64,000 nt of DNA from Pusillimonas sp044464525 (GTDB lineage: Bacteria > Pseudomonadota > Gammaproteobacteria > Burkholderiales > Burkholderiaceae_B). A program made the translations under genes and the position numbers. Position 1 is the stretch's first letter, and the number at the start of each line of letters is the position of its first letter. Below, piece by piece: positions 51,477 through 60,375 of this stretch. Under the pieces are notes generated by a model that searched no databases, was not told where the DNA came from, and saw only the letters and a program-made list of their open reading frames with translations. The stretch is from NCBI RefSeq assembly GCF_044464525.1, contig NZ_JBIQLE010000001.1:62001-126000 (forward strand). Reading direction: 5' to 3'.

Positions 51477-52327
51477 TCGCCAACATAATTCAGATCGCTA
51501 ACGCACTGTCTTTGTCGGCGCTGCTGTTTGTGGTGGCCAGTGGCTTCACGCTTATTTTCGGCTTGTTGCGCGTGGTCAACCTGGCGCATGGCTCTTTGTA
51601 CTTGCTGGGCGGATACATTGGCATGACAGCGGGTCGCTGGAGCGGCAGCTTCTTTATCGGCGCATTGGTCGCTCTTGTCGCTATCGCGGTGCTGGGCCTG
51701 CTGTTGGATCGCGTGCTGCTCGAGCGCATCAAGAACCAAGATCTCAAGCAGGTCTTGCTTACCCTCGGTGTGGCGCTGATTATCAACGATGTCTGCCTGG
51801 TCATCTGGGGTGGCGACGCTCTTACCGTACGCGTGCCCCAGGCCTTGCGCGGTGCGGCCAACTTCGAGGGCGTGTTTTACCCAAAATATCGTATTTTCGT
51901 CATTGCAGCCGGCCTTGCCACGTTTGCCTTCTTGTGGGTTCTGTATAACCGGACCCGCCTCGGTGCGCTGATACGTGCCGGGGTCGACGACAAAGAGATG
52001 GTTCAGGCGATCGGCATCAAGATCAGCCGCCTGTTCGTTCTTACCTTCATGCTGGGTTCGGCGCTGGCCGGTTTGGGCGGGGTGCTGGGTGGGGCGTTTC
52101 TTACCTTATACCCCGGGGGCGACGCCGAGATTCTGGTGTACAGCCTGGCCATCGTCATCATAGGGGGCAGGGGCAGTCTGGGCGGCGCGGCCATCGGCAG
52201 CTTGCTTGTGGGTTTTCTGGCTACGTTCGGCCAAGTGTGGTTTCCCGAACTTGCTTACTTCATCATCTTCGGGCCTATGGCCTTGTTGCTGGCGTTTCGG
52301 CCATATGGCCTTTTTGGAAGGGCTTGA
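51473..52327 (+). CDS. Branched-chain-type ABC importer permease (LivH-like)
   Basis: A 284-residue permease with about 8 helices: LLFVVASGFTLIFGLLRVVN-LAHG and the EAA-like GIKISRLFVLTFMLGSALAG are LivH landmarks. It forms the membrane channel with the LivM-like protein 2 bases downstream. In catabolic clusters Liv-type systems usually import aromatic or heterocyclic carboxylates, amides or urea rather than amino acids. Confidence 0.94.
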   Translation: MIANIIQIANALSLSALLFVVASGFTLIFGLLRVVNLAHGSLYLLGGYIGMTAGRWSGSFFIGALVALVAIAVLGLLLDRVLLERIKNQDLKQVLLTLGVALIINDVCLVIWGGDALTVRVPQALRGAANFEGVFYPKYRIFVIAAGLATFAFLWVLYNRTRLGALIRAGVDDKEMVQAIGIKISRLFVLTFMLGSALAGLGGVLGGAFLTLYPGGDAEILVYSLAIVIIGGRGSLGGAAIGSLLVGFLATFGQVWFPELAYFIIFGPMALLLAFRPYGLFGRA

Positions 52328-52329
52328 CC

Positions 52330-53253
52330 ATGCATGCAAACTTGAGAATCGGGCTTTGGCTGGTCATGGCAATCGTGCTTATCGTTGCTCCCTTGCTGCT
52401 GCCCACTTATCCGAAAATACTGCTCACCGAAATTCTGATTTACGGGCTGTTCGCCGCCTCGATCGACTTGCTCGCCGGCATGGTTGGCCGCACATCGCTC
52501 GGTCACGGTGCGATTTTCGGAATGGCGGCCTATGTGGTGGCTTGGTGCCAGCTTAGCGCGGGCATGGATATTTGGCTGGCCTCGGCGGCCGGCGTGGTGG
52601 GCGCCAGCCTGTTGGCTTTGCTGTTCGGCGTGTTGGCCGTGCGCACGACTGGGGTGTATTTTTTGTTGCTGACTCTGGCGTTGGGCATGGTCGTGTGGGG
52701 GGTTGCCTATCGCTGGGTCTCCGTCACCGGCGCCGAAAGCGGGTTGCGCGGCATCGCCAGGCCGGAAATTCTTGTCGACCACAACATGTTCTATTGGTTC
52801 GTGCTGGTGGTGGTCGGGGTAGTGTTCTGGATGTTGCGCCTGATGGTGCATTCCCAGTTCGGGCTTGCCTTGCGGGCTATTCGTGAAAGTCCGCATCGCA
52901 TGGCGACCTTGGGCTACAAGGTGCCCCATGCCCTGACGCTGGTTTTTCTTGTGTCGGGCTTTGCCGCAGGCGTGGCGGGCGTGCTGGGCGTGTTGCTTAA
53001 TAGTTTCGTCAGTCCCACCAGCGTGGCACTGACTCAATCTGTGAAAGGCTTGCTGATGGCTATTCTGGGTGGCATCGGCACGCTTTGGGGAGGCTTCGTC
53101 GGGGCCGCCGTCATTATCACTCTCGAGAACGTGGTCAGCTTCTATACCGAGCGATGGGCATCCGTACTGGGCGCTCTATTCGTGCTCACCATGCTTTTTG
53201 CACCCAACGGCATCATAGGCCTGTGGAGCAGAGGCAAGAAAACCCGTGGGTAG
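52330..53253 (+). CDS. Branched-chain-type ABC importer permease (LivM-like)
   Basis: A 307-residue permease with about 9-10 helices. LivM motifs: DLLAGMVGRTSLGHGAIFGM, GVYFLLLTLALGMVVWGVAY, and ALRAIRESPHRMATLGYKV, the ATPase-contacting loop. ATG at 52330 lies 2 bases after the livH stop. It is the second half of the channel. Confidence 0.94.
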   Translation: MHANLRIGLWLVMAIVLIVAPLLLPTYPKILLTEILIYGLFAASIDLLAGMVGRTSLGHGAIFGMAAYVVAWCQLSAGMDIWLASAAGVVGASLLALLFGVLAVRTTGVYFLLLTLALGMVVWGVAYRWVSVTGAESGLRGIARPEILVDHNMFYWFVLVVVGVVFWMLRLMVHSQFGLALRAIRESPHRMATLGYKVPHALTLVFLVSGFAAGVAGVLGVLLNSFVSPTSVALTQSVKGLLMAILGGIGTLWGGFVGAAVIITLENVVSFYTERWASVLGALFVLTMLFAPNGIIGLWSRGKKTRG

Positions 53254-53283
53254 CAATACCCCGTATAAAACCAGGAGACAACA

Positions 53284-54543
53284 ATGAATCGTAGAAACTT
53301 CGTGATTCGCAGTGCACAAATGGGGGCTTTATTGGCCGTTCCCGGCCTGACCATGCGTGCGTTCGCCAACGACGGTCCCATCAAGATCGGTTTCATGTCG
53401 CCACTTACCGGAACCGCGGCTGCGCCGGGCCGTGAAATGCTCGATGGCTGGAACCTGTTCTGGCAACAGCACGGGCTTACCATTGCAGGGCGGCCAGTCG
53501 AAATTTTCGTCGAAGACGACGGTTCCAACCCCGACACCTCGCTGCAAAAAGCGCGCCGCCTGGTCCAGCAGCAAGGCGTTCATCTGCTGGTGGGCAATAT
53601 TCTTGCCAACACGGGCTTGGCTGTGGCCGAACTGGCCAAGACAACCGGCGTGCCTTACCTGATGCCCGCCGTGGCGGCCGACGAACTCACGCAGCGCAGC
53701 CGCATCCCCAACGTATTGCGCACGGGCGGCTTTTCCGCCAGCCAGATCACGCGTCCCCTGGCCGACTGGGCGGTGAAGCAGGGCTATAAGAAGGTGGCTA
53801 CGCTTGGCCAGGATTACGCTTTCGGCCATGAACAAGTCGGGGGGTTCGTGCAAACCTTTACCGAAGGCGGCGGCACGGTGGCGGGTCAGTTCTGGCATCC
53901 CCTGGGCACGGCCGATCTCAGCCCCTATCTGGGACAGATCCAGGCCTTGCAACCCGACGTGGTGTTCTCGGTGCAGACCGGGGCCGACTCCGCGCGGATG
54001 CTCCAGCAATGGTGGAACTTCGGCTTCAAAGACCAGATTCCCCTGCTGTCGTCGCAAAACGTCACCGATCAATCCGTCATCCGCCATCTTGAAGCTGAAG
54101 AGTGTGAAGGCATTATGTCCAGCTCTCACTTCGCCGAGGGCCTCGACAACCAAAAGACGCGCGATTTCGTCGAAACCTATAAAGCAGCCTACAAGCTGCT
54201 TCCGGGCATCTTCGCGGCCGAAGGCTTTACCGGAGGCCTTTGGCTGGCCGACGCACTTGAAAAGATACAAGGCAAGGCACAAGACACAGACGCCCTGATA
54301 GAAACCTTGATCTCTGAAAAGGTTTCCGGCAGTCCTTTGGGCGAAACCTTGTCCCTCGATAGCTACGGCAATCCTATCTTCGATGTGTATGTGCGCAAGG
54401 TGGTCAAGCAGGCAGACGGCACCCTCGTCAACGAGGTCGTCGAAACCTATCCGCAGGTATCGCAATTCTGGACGTACGACCCTGAAGAGTTCATGAAGTC
54501 GCCGCCGTACAGCCGCGATTATCAAGGCATTAAGAAATCATAA
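53284..54543 (+). CDS. ABC importer substrate-binding protein (LivK / amide-type)
   Basis: A 419-residue periplasmic binding protein of the Leu/Ile/Val receptor family: PIKIGFMSPLTGTAAAPGRE, VEIFVEDDGSNPDTSLQKAR, VHLLVGNILANTGLAVAELA, KVATLGQDYAFGHEQVGGF. The signal sequence has paired arginines (NRRNFVIRSAQMG) and may use the Tat route. It sits between the permeases and ATPases. The ligand cannot be read, but this subgroup often binds aromatic acids, short amides or urea. Confidence 0.93.
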   Translation: MNRRNFVIRSAQMGALLAVPGLTMRAFANDGPIKIGFMSPLTGTAAAPGREMLDGWNLFWQQHGLTIAGRPVEIFVEDDGSNPDTSLQKARRLVQQQGVHLLVGNILANTGLAVAELAKTTGVPYLMPAVAADELTQRSRIPNVLRTGGFSASQITRPLADWAVKQGYKKVATLGQDYAFGHEQVGGFVQTFTEGGGTVAGQFWHPLGTADLSPYLGQIQALQPDVVFSVQTGADSARMLQQWWNFGFKDQIPLLSSQNVTDQSVIRHLEAEECEGIMSSSHFAEGLDNQKTRDFVETYKAAYKLLPGIFAAEGFTGGLWLADALEKIQGKAQDTDALIETLISEKVSGSPLGETLSLDSYGNPIFDVYVRKVVKQADGTLVNEVVETYPQVSQFWTYDPEEFMKSPPYSRDYQGIKKS

Positions 54544-54545
54544 GG

Positions 54546-55316
54546 ATGCTGGGTTTGGAAACTGAAAACGCTCTTGAGTTGACCGGGATCAGCAAGAACT
54601 TTGGTGGCCTGAAAGCGGTCGACAATGTGTCGATGGCCGTCAGGAAGGGCACTACCCATGTCGTTATCGGCCCCAACGGGGCCGGCAAGACCACCTTGTT
54701 TGCGCTGATATCCGGTGAGCTCGAAGCCAGCACGGGGCGGGTCAAGCTGTTCGGCCACGACGTAACGTCGTGGTCGGCAACGCGCCGGGCGCGCCACGGC
54801 ATGAGCCGCACCTACCAAATTACCAATATTTTCGCCGATCTTACGGTCGAGCAAAATATCTTGCTGGCCATACGTGGCCGGCATAAAGGGCGTCTTAGCT
54901 TGCTTAAGAAAGACCGGCCTTCGGCCGATATGGACGACACAATAGACGAACTGCTTTTTCGTTGCGGCTTGAAAACCCGCCGCCATTCACGGGCCGGTGA
55001 CATGTCGTACGGAGAGCAGCGCTTGCTGGAGCTTGCCATTGCCATCGGCAACGATCCGCGGGTTTTGCTGCTGGACGAGCCGGCGGCAGGTCTTTCACCC
55101 GCCGAGCGCGGTCCCATGGCGGACACCATCCGGCGGCTATCCGAGAGTCTTACCGTGGTGCTGATAGAGCACGACATGGAACTGGCGCTTGGGTTGGCCG
55201 ACCGTGTTACGTGCTTGCATTACGGCGCCTTGCTGGCCGAAGGCACGCCCGCCGAAATCCGGGCCAACGAGAAGGTGCAAGCGGTGTATTTCGGGGGAGC
55301 CGGCGGTAATGCTTGA
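54546..55316 (+). CDS. ABC importer ATPase (LivG-like)
   Basis: A 256-residue ATPase: Walker A GPNGAGKT at 42-49, signature MSYGEQRLLELAIA, Walker B VLLLDEPAAGLS, and the H-loop IEHDMELALGLADR. The LivG-specific insertion with ARHGMSRTYQITNIFADLTV is present. The signature begins M-S-Y-G rather than L-S-G-G, as is common in LivG. It starts 2 bases after the binding-protein stop with a weak ribosome-binding site, and ends overlapping livF by 8 bases. Confidence 0.94.
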   Translation: MLGLETENALELTGISKNFGGLKAVDNVSMAVRKGTTHVVIGPNGAGKTTLFALISGELEASTGRVKLFGHDVTSWSATRRARHGMSRTYQITNIFADLTVEQNILLAIRGRHKGRLSLLKKDRPSADMDDTIDELLFRCGLKTRRHSRAGDMSYGEQRLLELAIAIGNDPRVLLLDEPAAGLSPAERGPMADTIRRLSESLTVVLIEHDMELALGLADRVTCLHYGALLAEGTPAEIRANEKVQAVYFGGAGGNA

Positions 55317-56019
55317 AGTCAAATCCATATCCAGTGGCTATAAAGACGCCCAAGTCCTCAGAGACGTAAGCCTGGTCGTGCCCGAAGGCAAGATCGTCGG
55401 GTTGCTCGGGCGAAACGGAATGGGCAAGACCACGCTCATCCGTTCGATCATGCAGGTTACTCCGCCAAACGTTATCTCGGGTTCAGCGCTGTGGCGAGGC
55501 GTCGAACTGATGGGCATGCCCATCGACGAGGTCGCAATGCTTGGAATTGGCTTCGTGCCCCAAGGACGACGGCTCTTTCCATCGCTAACCGTGCAAGAGC
55601 ATCTCGATATCGTGCCCACCCGCCAGCCTGACGCCGGCCACGTCAACTGGACTGCGGCTCGTATTTACGAGCTTTTCCCGCGCCTGGCTGAACGTAAAAA
55701 GCACAGGGGCAACCAGTTGTCCGGCGGTGAACGGCAAATGCTGGCCATAGCGCGTGCGCTTAGGCTTAACCCCAGCCTGTTGTTGATGGACGAGCCTACA
55801 GAAGGCCTGGCCCCGGTCATGGTCCAGCATGTCGAGCGTGCGGTGCTCGAACTGAAAAAAGACGGCATCACCACGTTGCTGGTAGAACAGAACCTGCGCA
55901 GTGCGCTTACGGTTACCGACGATGTCTATATATTGGAAACCGGCCAGGTGGTTCATCAGTGTTCTGCGAAAGAACTGGCGGGTGATACCGCGACCCTGCA
56001 CCGTTACCTGGGGGTGTAG
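55309..56019 (+). CDS. ABC importer ATPase (LivF-like)
   Basis: A 236-residue ATPase: Walker A GRNGMGKT at 34-41, signature LSGGERQMLAIARALR, Walker B LLLMDEPTEGLAP, and VEQNLRSALTVTDDVYILETG, all typical of LivF. ATG at 55309 gives MLEVKSISSGY; longer starts run into livG. It pairs with LivG and closes the importer operon, followed by a hairpin at 56030. Confidence 0.94.
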   Translation: MLEVKSISSGYKDAQVLRDVSLVVPEGKIVGLLGRNGMGKTTLIRSIMQVTPPNVISGSALWRGVELMGMPIDEVAMLGIGFVPQGRRLFPSLTVQEHLDIVPTRQPDAGHVNWTAARIYELFPRLAERKKHRGNQLSGGERQMLAIARALRLNPSLLLMDEPTEGLAPVMVQHVERAVLELKKDGITTLLVEQNLRSALTVTDDVYILETGQVVHQCSAKELAGDTATLHRYLGV

Positions 56020-56029
56020 GGCCGGCCGG

Positions 56030-56067
56030 CGCCGACAGACGGAAACGATATTCGGCGTCGGCGTTTT
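56030..56067 (+). terminator. Candidate terminator after livF
   Basis: A 7-bp perfect stem (cgccgac / gtcggcg) with a 20-base loop is followed directly by TTTT. The large loop makes it weaker than a classical terminator, but it lies between convergent genes as expected. Confidence 0.4.
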
Positions 56068-56121
56068 AAGTTGCGGGCTGCTCGCACAGAGCGCGGTGCA
56101 TGCTTCGGGAATGCGCTTGCT

Positions 56122-56934
56122 TCAGAACTTGTATTGCAGGCCCGCGACGAACAAGTTGTAATTTTGGCGGCCCATATCCACCTTCCAGGTATGGGTTGGC
56201 AAGTGCACGCCGGGATAATCGGTGGCGCCGAACTTATAGCTGGTGGCGTTGATGGAAAGGCGCCTGTATTCGGCGAACAGGGTCAGGTTTCTTGAGATTT
56301 CGCCCTTGAGACCGGCCTTGATCTGCATGGCGAAGGCTGAGTCCGACGCATTGGGGCCGGAATTGAAATGGTTGATGCCCGGTTCGCTGGGGTTGGCCGA
56401 GTCGGCCCCTTTGATGGAAACGAAAGCCATGCCGGCGCCCACGCCCAGATAGGGAAGTATCCGTTTCGAGTACGGGGTTTCGAACGTAAAGATGGCGTTG
56501 GCCAGAAACACGCCGGCAGTGGTGGGAACTGTAACGTACTGCATGCCCAGGAAACGCGGCATCACGGGCATTTCGCCGGTGGGCGAGTGCTTGCCGATAT
56601 AGATGCCCTCGATCTCGGCGGCGGGCCGCAGGCCCCAGTTCGGCCCCAGCTTCAGGCGGTTCCATTCGTAGCCCAGGTGGGCGCCTCCCAGGGCAACGTT
56701 GGTGCTGCTGGAAGTCGACCCCTGGGCGTTGATGGGTAGTAATGGTATGGGCGAGTCGGGCGGCAGGATGACCGCACCGCGCTGCTGCAAGCTGGTCGCC
56801 GTTGCGGCGCCAAGCCCGCCGAATATGCCTATATACATGCCTTGGTTGTCGGGGGCTTGCTGGGCGAAAGCGCCGGCGGGGGCCATTGCCGCCAAAGCCA
56901 AGGCAGCGGCTGAAAGTGAAGGGATACGAACCAT
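56122..56934 (-). CDS. Outer-membrane beta-barrel protein
   Basis: A 270-residue protein with a signal peptide (about 1-24, ending AGAFAQ), alternating beta-barrel-like strands and a C-terminal aromatic end Y-K-F, as required for outer-membrane insertion. Segments such as MYIGIFGGLGAATATSLQQR, RILPYLGVGAGMAFVSIKGA and NLTLFAEYRRLSINATSYKF are typical of the OmpA-like / Opa-like small-barrel proteins. It is convergent with livF and divergent from the GntP-type permease. A role in passage of catabolic substrates is possible but unproven. Confidence 0.87.
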   Translation of the reverse strand: MVRIPSLSAAALALAAMAPAGAFAQQAPDNQGMYIGIFGGLGAATATSLQQRGAVILPPDSPIPLLPINAQGSTSSSTNVALGGAHLGYEWNRLKLGPNWGLRPAAEIEGIYIGKHSPTGEMPVMPRFLGMQYVTVPTTAGVFLANAIFTFETPYSKRILPYLGVGAGMAFVSIKGADSANPSEPGINHFNSGPNASDSAFAMQIKAGLKGEISRNLTLFAEYRRLSINATSYKFGATDYPGVHLPTHTWKVDMGRQNYNLFVAGLQYKF

Positions 56935-57032
56935 GAGGTCTCCTACCGGGCGGATATGTTTTTTATTGAATGGTCATACATAGTTGCCTCGTTATGGTAG
57001 ACGTTTCACGGAAGCGGCGCCATAAGGCGGTA

Positions 57033-57107
57033 CCATCTAGGCGATCCCACCTAGGCGACCCTACCTAGGCGGCCCCACCCCTCGTCATATACACCCCTGT
57101 CATATAC
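57033..57107. repeat. Short tandem and direct repeats upstream of the GntP-type gene
   Basis: Three imperfect 14-bp units (57033-57046, 57047-57060, 57061-57074) share C-x-A-x-CTAGGCGRYC with a CTAGG core. They are followed by two copies of GTCATATAC at 57084-57092 and 57099-57107, 15 bases apart. They lie between the divergent barrel gene and the permease, just before the permease start at 57120. Confidence 0.85.
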
Positions 57108-57119
57108 AAGGCTTGATGC

Positions 57120-58526
57120 ATGACCAGTACGCTTGCAATCGTCGTTTCGCTTCTTTTGCTGATGTTTCTTGCCTATCGGGGCATTACCGTGCTGTTGCTG
57201 GCCCCCTTGATGGCCGCATTGGCGGTGATGCTGTCGGGTGAGATTTCGTATTTCCTGCCGATCTATACTGAAACCTTCATGACGGCGCTCAGCGGTTATG
57301 TGCTGCAGTTCCTGCCCATTTTTCTGCTTGGCGCGCTGTTCGGACAGCTCATGGCCGACTCCGGCGCGGCCAATACCATTTCGCGATGGATTGTCGAGCG
57401 CCTGGGCCACAAGCACGCGATTCTGACCGTGGTGCTGGCCTGCGCCGTACTCACCTATGGCGGAGTGTCGTTGTTCGTGGTGGCATTTGCGATCTATCCC
57501 ATCGCGCGTAGCCTGTTTCGCGCCGCGAATATTCCGAAGCGGCTGATTCCGGCTTCCATCGCCCTGGGCTCGTTCACTTTTACCATGACGGCCATGCCTG
57601 GAACGCCGGCCATCCAGAACGCCATTCCCATTCCATACTACGGCACCAACGTATTCGCGGCGCCGGGCCTGGGCATCATAGGCAGCATCATCATGCTGGC
57701 GGGCGGAATGTGGTGGCTGCTGACGCGTCAGGCCAAGGCGCAGCTGAAAAATGAAGGCTACGGTGAGCATTCCGATGACGACGTCGGTGCGGACATTCAA
57801 GAAGCAGAGCGGGGTCCCATGTCGCGCATGCCGCTCACACTTGCAATACTGCCATTGCTTCTGGTGGTGGGCGTCAATGCTTTGTTCACCTATGTGGTGT
57901 TCCCCAACATGGACATGAGTTTCGTCACGGAACGCTTTCCGGACGTGGCGCCGGACAAGATGACGGGCCTGTGGGCCCTGATCGTGGCGCTGGTAGCCGC
58001 CTGCGCAACCTTGGTTGTCGTGCGGCTGGGCCGATGGATCGATTTGCGCGAAACCGTCAACAAAGGCGTCTTCGGCTTCATGCTGCCGTTGTTCAACACT
58101 GCTTCTGAAGTGGGCTATGGCGCTGTCATTGCCGGCTTGGCGGGTTTTGCCATTATTCGCGATGCGGTGCTTAATGTGGCGCCGGGCAACCCGCTGGTTT
58201 CCGAGGCCGTCGCCATGAACGTGCTGGCGGGCATCACCGGCTCGTCTTCAGGGGGCCTTAGCATCGCCTTGCAGACCCTGGGCGCCGACTACCTGCGCAT
58301 GGCCAACGCGGCCGGGATCAGCCCTGAACTTCTGCACAGGGTCGCGGTGATGGCGGCCGGAGGGTTCGACACCTTGCCCCATTGCGGCGCCATCATCACC
58401 TTGCTGTCCATTTGCAAGCTTACCCACCGGCAGTCGTACCTGAATATTGCCGCTGTCACGATGGGCGCGCCGTTTATCGCCCTGGTTACCGTTATTGTGC
58501 TTGGCACTGCTTTTGGAAGCTTCTGA
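57120..58526 (+). CDS. GntP-family permease
   Basis: A 468-residue transporter with about 12 helices, of the GntP (gluconate / organic acid:H+ symporter) superfamily: LPIFLLGALFGQLMADSGAA, ISRWIVERLGHKHAILTVVL, TYGGVSLFVVAFAIYPIARS and SFTFTMTAMPGTPAIQNAIP. The last resembles short-chain hydroxy-acid and TTT-family members. Substrate specificity is unknown. It is monocistronic, divergent from the barrel protein, and convergent with the TRAP genes of cluster C. Confidence 0.88.
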   Translation: MTSTLAIVVSLLLLMFLAYRGITVLLLAPLMAALAVMLSGEISYFLPIYTETFMTALSGYVLQFLPIFLLGALFGQLMADSGAANTISRWIVERLGHKHAILTVVLACAVLTYGGVSLFVVAFAIYPIARSLFRAANIPKRLIPASIALGSFTFTMTAMPGTPAIQNAIPIPYYGTNVFAAPGLGIIGSIIMLAGGMWWLLTRQAKAQLKNEGYGEHSDDDVGADIQEAERGPMSRMPLTLAILPLLLVVGVNALFTYVVFPNMDMSFVTERFPDVAPDKMTGLWALIVALVAACATLVVVRLGRWIDLRETVNKGVFGFMLPLFNTASEVGYGAVIAGLAGFAIIRDAVLNVAPGNPLVSEAVAMNVLAGITGSSSGGLSIALQTLGADYLRMANAAGISPELLHRVAVMAAGGFDTLPHCGAIITLLSICKLTHRQSYLNIAAVTMGAPFIALVTVIVLGTAFGSF

Positions 58527-58565
58527 GCCGCGAGCGGTGCATCGCGGCCCGGCCCGGCCGCCGCG

Positions 58566-59858
58566 CTAAAGCCATCTTAGCGGGTACAGAGCGAGCATGG
58601 GGAACGCGATCAACAAGGCTACAGCGATGACGTTCGCTATGACGAAGGGTAGGCTTCCCGCAAAAATAACCCGGATGGGAACATCTTGATTCATCGACTT
58701 GACTGTGAACACGTTGATTCCGACGGGCGGAGTCAACATGCCTATTTCGATCAGCATCACGACGAAGACACCGAACCATATTGGGTGGATGCCTATCGAC
58801 GTTGCAATCGCGTGGAAAATGGGCGCGGTCAGAATCATCAGGCTCAGGCTTTCCATCATCGCGCCCAGCACCAGGTAGATCGCCACCATGGTCAGCAATA
58901 CGCTGAGAGTGCCCGTGCCTTGCTGTCTGAGCAATTCGATTAGTGCGCCCGTAAGACCGGACAATGTAATGAAGTTTGCGAACACAAAGGCGCCGAAAAC
59001 GATGGTGAAGATCATCGCGGTGGTCTTGGCTGTGTCGATCAGGCATTCAAGAAAAATGGCCCACGACATTTTTTTTCGCAGTATGCCGATCAGCAATGCG
59101 CCCGAAGCGCCGATACCCGCTGATTCAGTGGCGGTAAATATGCCTGCGTAGAGTCCGCCGATAATGCCGATGAATAGCAATAGCACGATCCAGACGTTCT
59201 TCAACGACGCGAAGCGTGCCCGCCATTGCGTGCGTTCTCCGGTGGGCCCCCACGCCGGACGTACGACGATGATCGTAAAAACAGCAATGATGAATAGCAC
59301 GGCCAGAAGCAAGCCGGGTACGATCGTGGCGATGAACAACTGGCGGATATCTGTATTGGTGAGTAGCCCGTATATGACCAAAGGTACCGATGGGGGTATA
59401 AGCACGCCCAGCACGCCGGCGGAAGCCACCGAGCCGCAAGACAGCGCGTCGTTGTAGCCCAGGCGGCGCATGGGCGGGATGGCCACTTTGCTCATGGTCG
59501 CCGCTGTGGCAATAGAGCTTCCCGAAATTGCGGAAAACACGGCGCAAGCCGCCACGGTGGCGTGGGCGAGGCCCCCCCGCAAATGGCCCAGCCAGGCATT
59601 GGCCGCCTTGTACAAGTCTTCCGATAGATCGGCCTTGTGTACGAATAGCCCCATAAGAATGAACATGGGCAGCACTGACATGCCGTCGTTGACGGAGGCA
59701 TCCATGACTTGCTGGGCCACCATCGAGAAGGCCGCATCGAATCCGCCACGCAGCAATGCAAAACCCACAGCGCCCACGAGCAGCATGGCAAAGGCCAACG
59801 GAACGCCCGCGAACGCCAGCAGGAACAGAACGACGAAACCAAGCAGTGAGATCATCAT
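58566..59858 (-). CDS. TRAP transporter large permease (DctM), cluster C
   Basis: A 430-residue polytopic protein. DctM motifs: LLAFAGVPLAFAMLLVGAVG, SVLPMFILMGLFVHKADLSE, FSAISGSSIATAATMSKVAI, LIPPSVPLVIYGLLTNTDIR and GMLTPPVGINVFTVKSM. ATG at 59858 overlaps the DctQ stop (ATGA); the long upstream frame is not family-like. It forms the permease with DctQ and is distinct in sequence from the cluster A copy. Confidence 0.95.
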   Translation of the reverse strand: MMISLLGFVVLFLLAFAGVPLAFAMLLVGAVGFALLRGGFDAAFSMVAQQVMDASVNDGMSVLPMFILMGLFVHKADLSEDLYKAANAWLGHLRGGLAHATVAACAVFSAISGSSIATAATMSKVAIPPMRRLGYNDALSCGSVASAGVLGVLIPPSVPLVIYGLLTNTDIRQLFIATIVPGLLLAVLFIIAVFTIIVVRPAWGPTGERTQWRARFASLKNVWIVLLLFIGIIGGLYAGIFTATESAGIGASGALLIGILRKKMSWAIFLECLIDTAKTTAMIFTIVFGAFVFANFITLSGLTGALIELLRQQGTGTLSVLLTMVAIYLVLGAMMESLSLMILTAPIFHAIATSIGIHPIWFGVFVVMLIEIGMLTPPVGINVFTVKSMNQDVPIRVIFAGSLPFVIANVIAVALLIAFPMLALYPLRWL

Positions 59859-60358
59859 GGCGTTGTCTCCGGTGGGGCGAACGCGGTTCTCAGTGTGGCG
59901 ATGAAGCGCAGGCCCACAGCCACGACGGCCAACGCCGCGAAGCCCGCCATGAGGTAGGCCAGAGGAGCCATTGGAAGACGCAGCACGAGGGTCATGGTGT
60001 TGTTTTGTGCATGCTCGACCGCCTGGGTCCAGAGCCGCCACGAAATAAGGGCCAGTGCAATGCCGCTGATCAATTCGCAGGGAAGCTGCAAGTACACCCG
60101 CTTATTCGGGCTTAGGGCGTAAGAGAAAAAGTCGACGGTGATGTGTCCGCCCGCCCTGGTTACCAGAGGCAATGCGGCGAAGATCGTTATGGCCATCGAA
60201 AACTGGATCATTTCGGCCGCGCCCGGAATGGGGCTGGCGAAGAAATAACGGGCAAAGACATCCGAGAAGGTCAGGGCGACGATCAGCGCCAGGGGTATGG
60301 CGCTGACGAAACCCAGGGCACGATCCAGGTGATCGGCGCCAGGAATGTTTAATGTCAT
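59855..60358 (-). CDS. TRAP transporter small membrane subunit (DctQ), cluster C
   Basis: A 167-residue protein with four predicted helices. The stretch PLVTRAGGHITVDFF and the helix FAALPLV are DctQ-like. It follows the binding-protein gene after 17 bases and overlaps the dctM start. Confidence 0.9.
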   Translation of the reverse strand: MTLNIPGADHLDRALGFVSAIPLALIVALTFSDVFARYFFASPIPGAAEMIQFSMAITIFAALPLVTRAGGHITVDFFSYALSPNKRVYLQLPCELISGIALALISWRLWTQAVEHAQNNTMTLVLRLPMAPLAYLMAGFAALAVVAVGLRFIATLRTAFAPPETTP

Positions 60359-60375
60359 GGTCGAGATCCGGCTGT

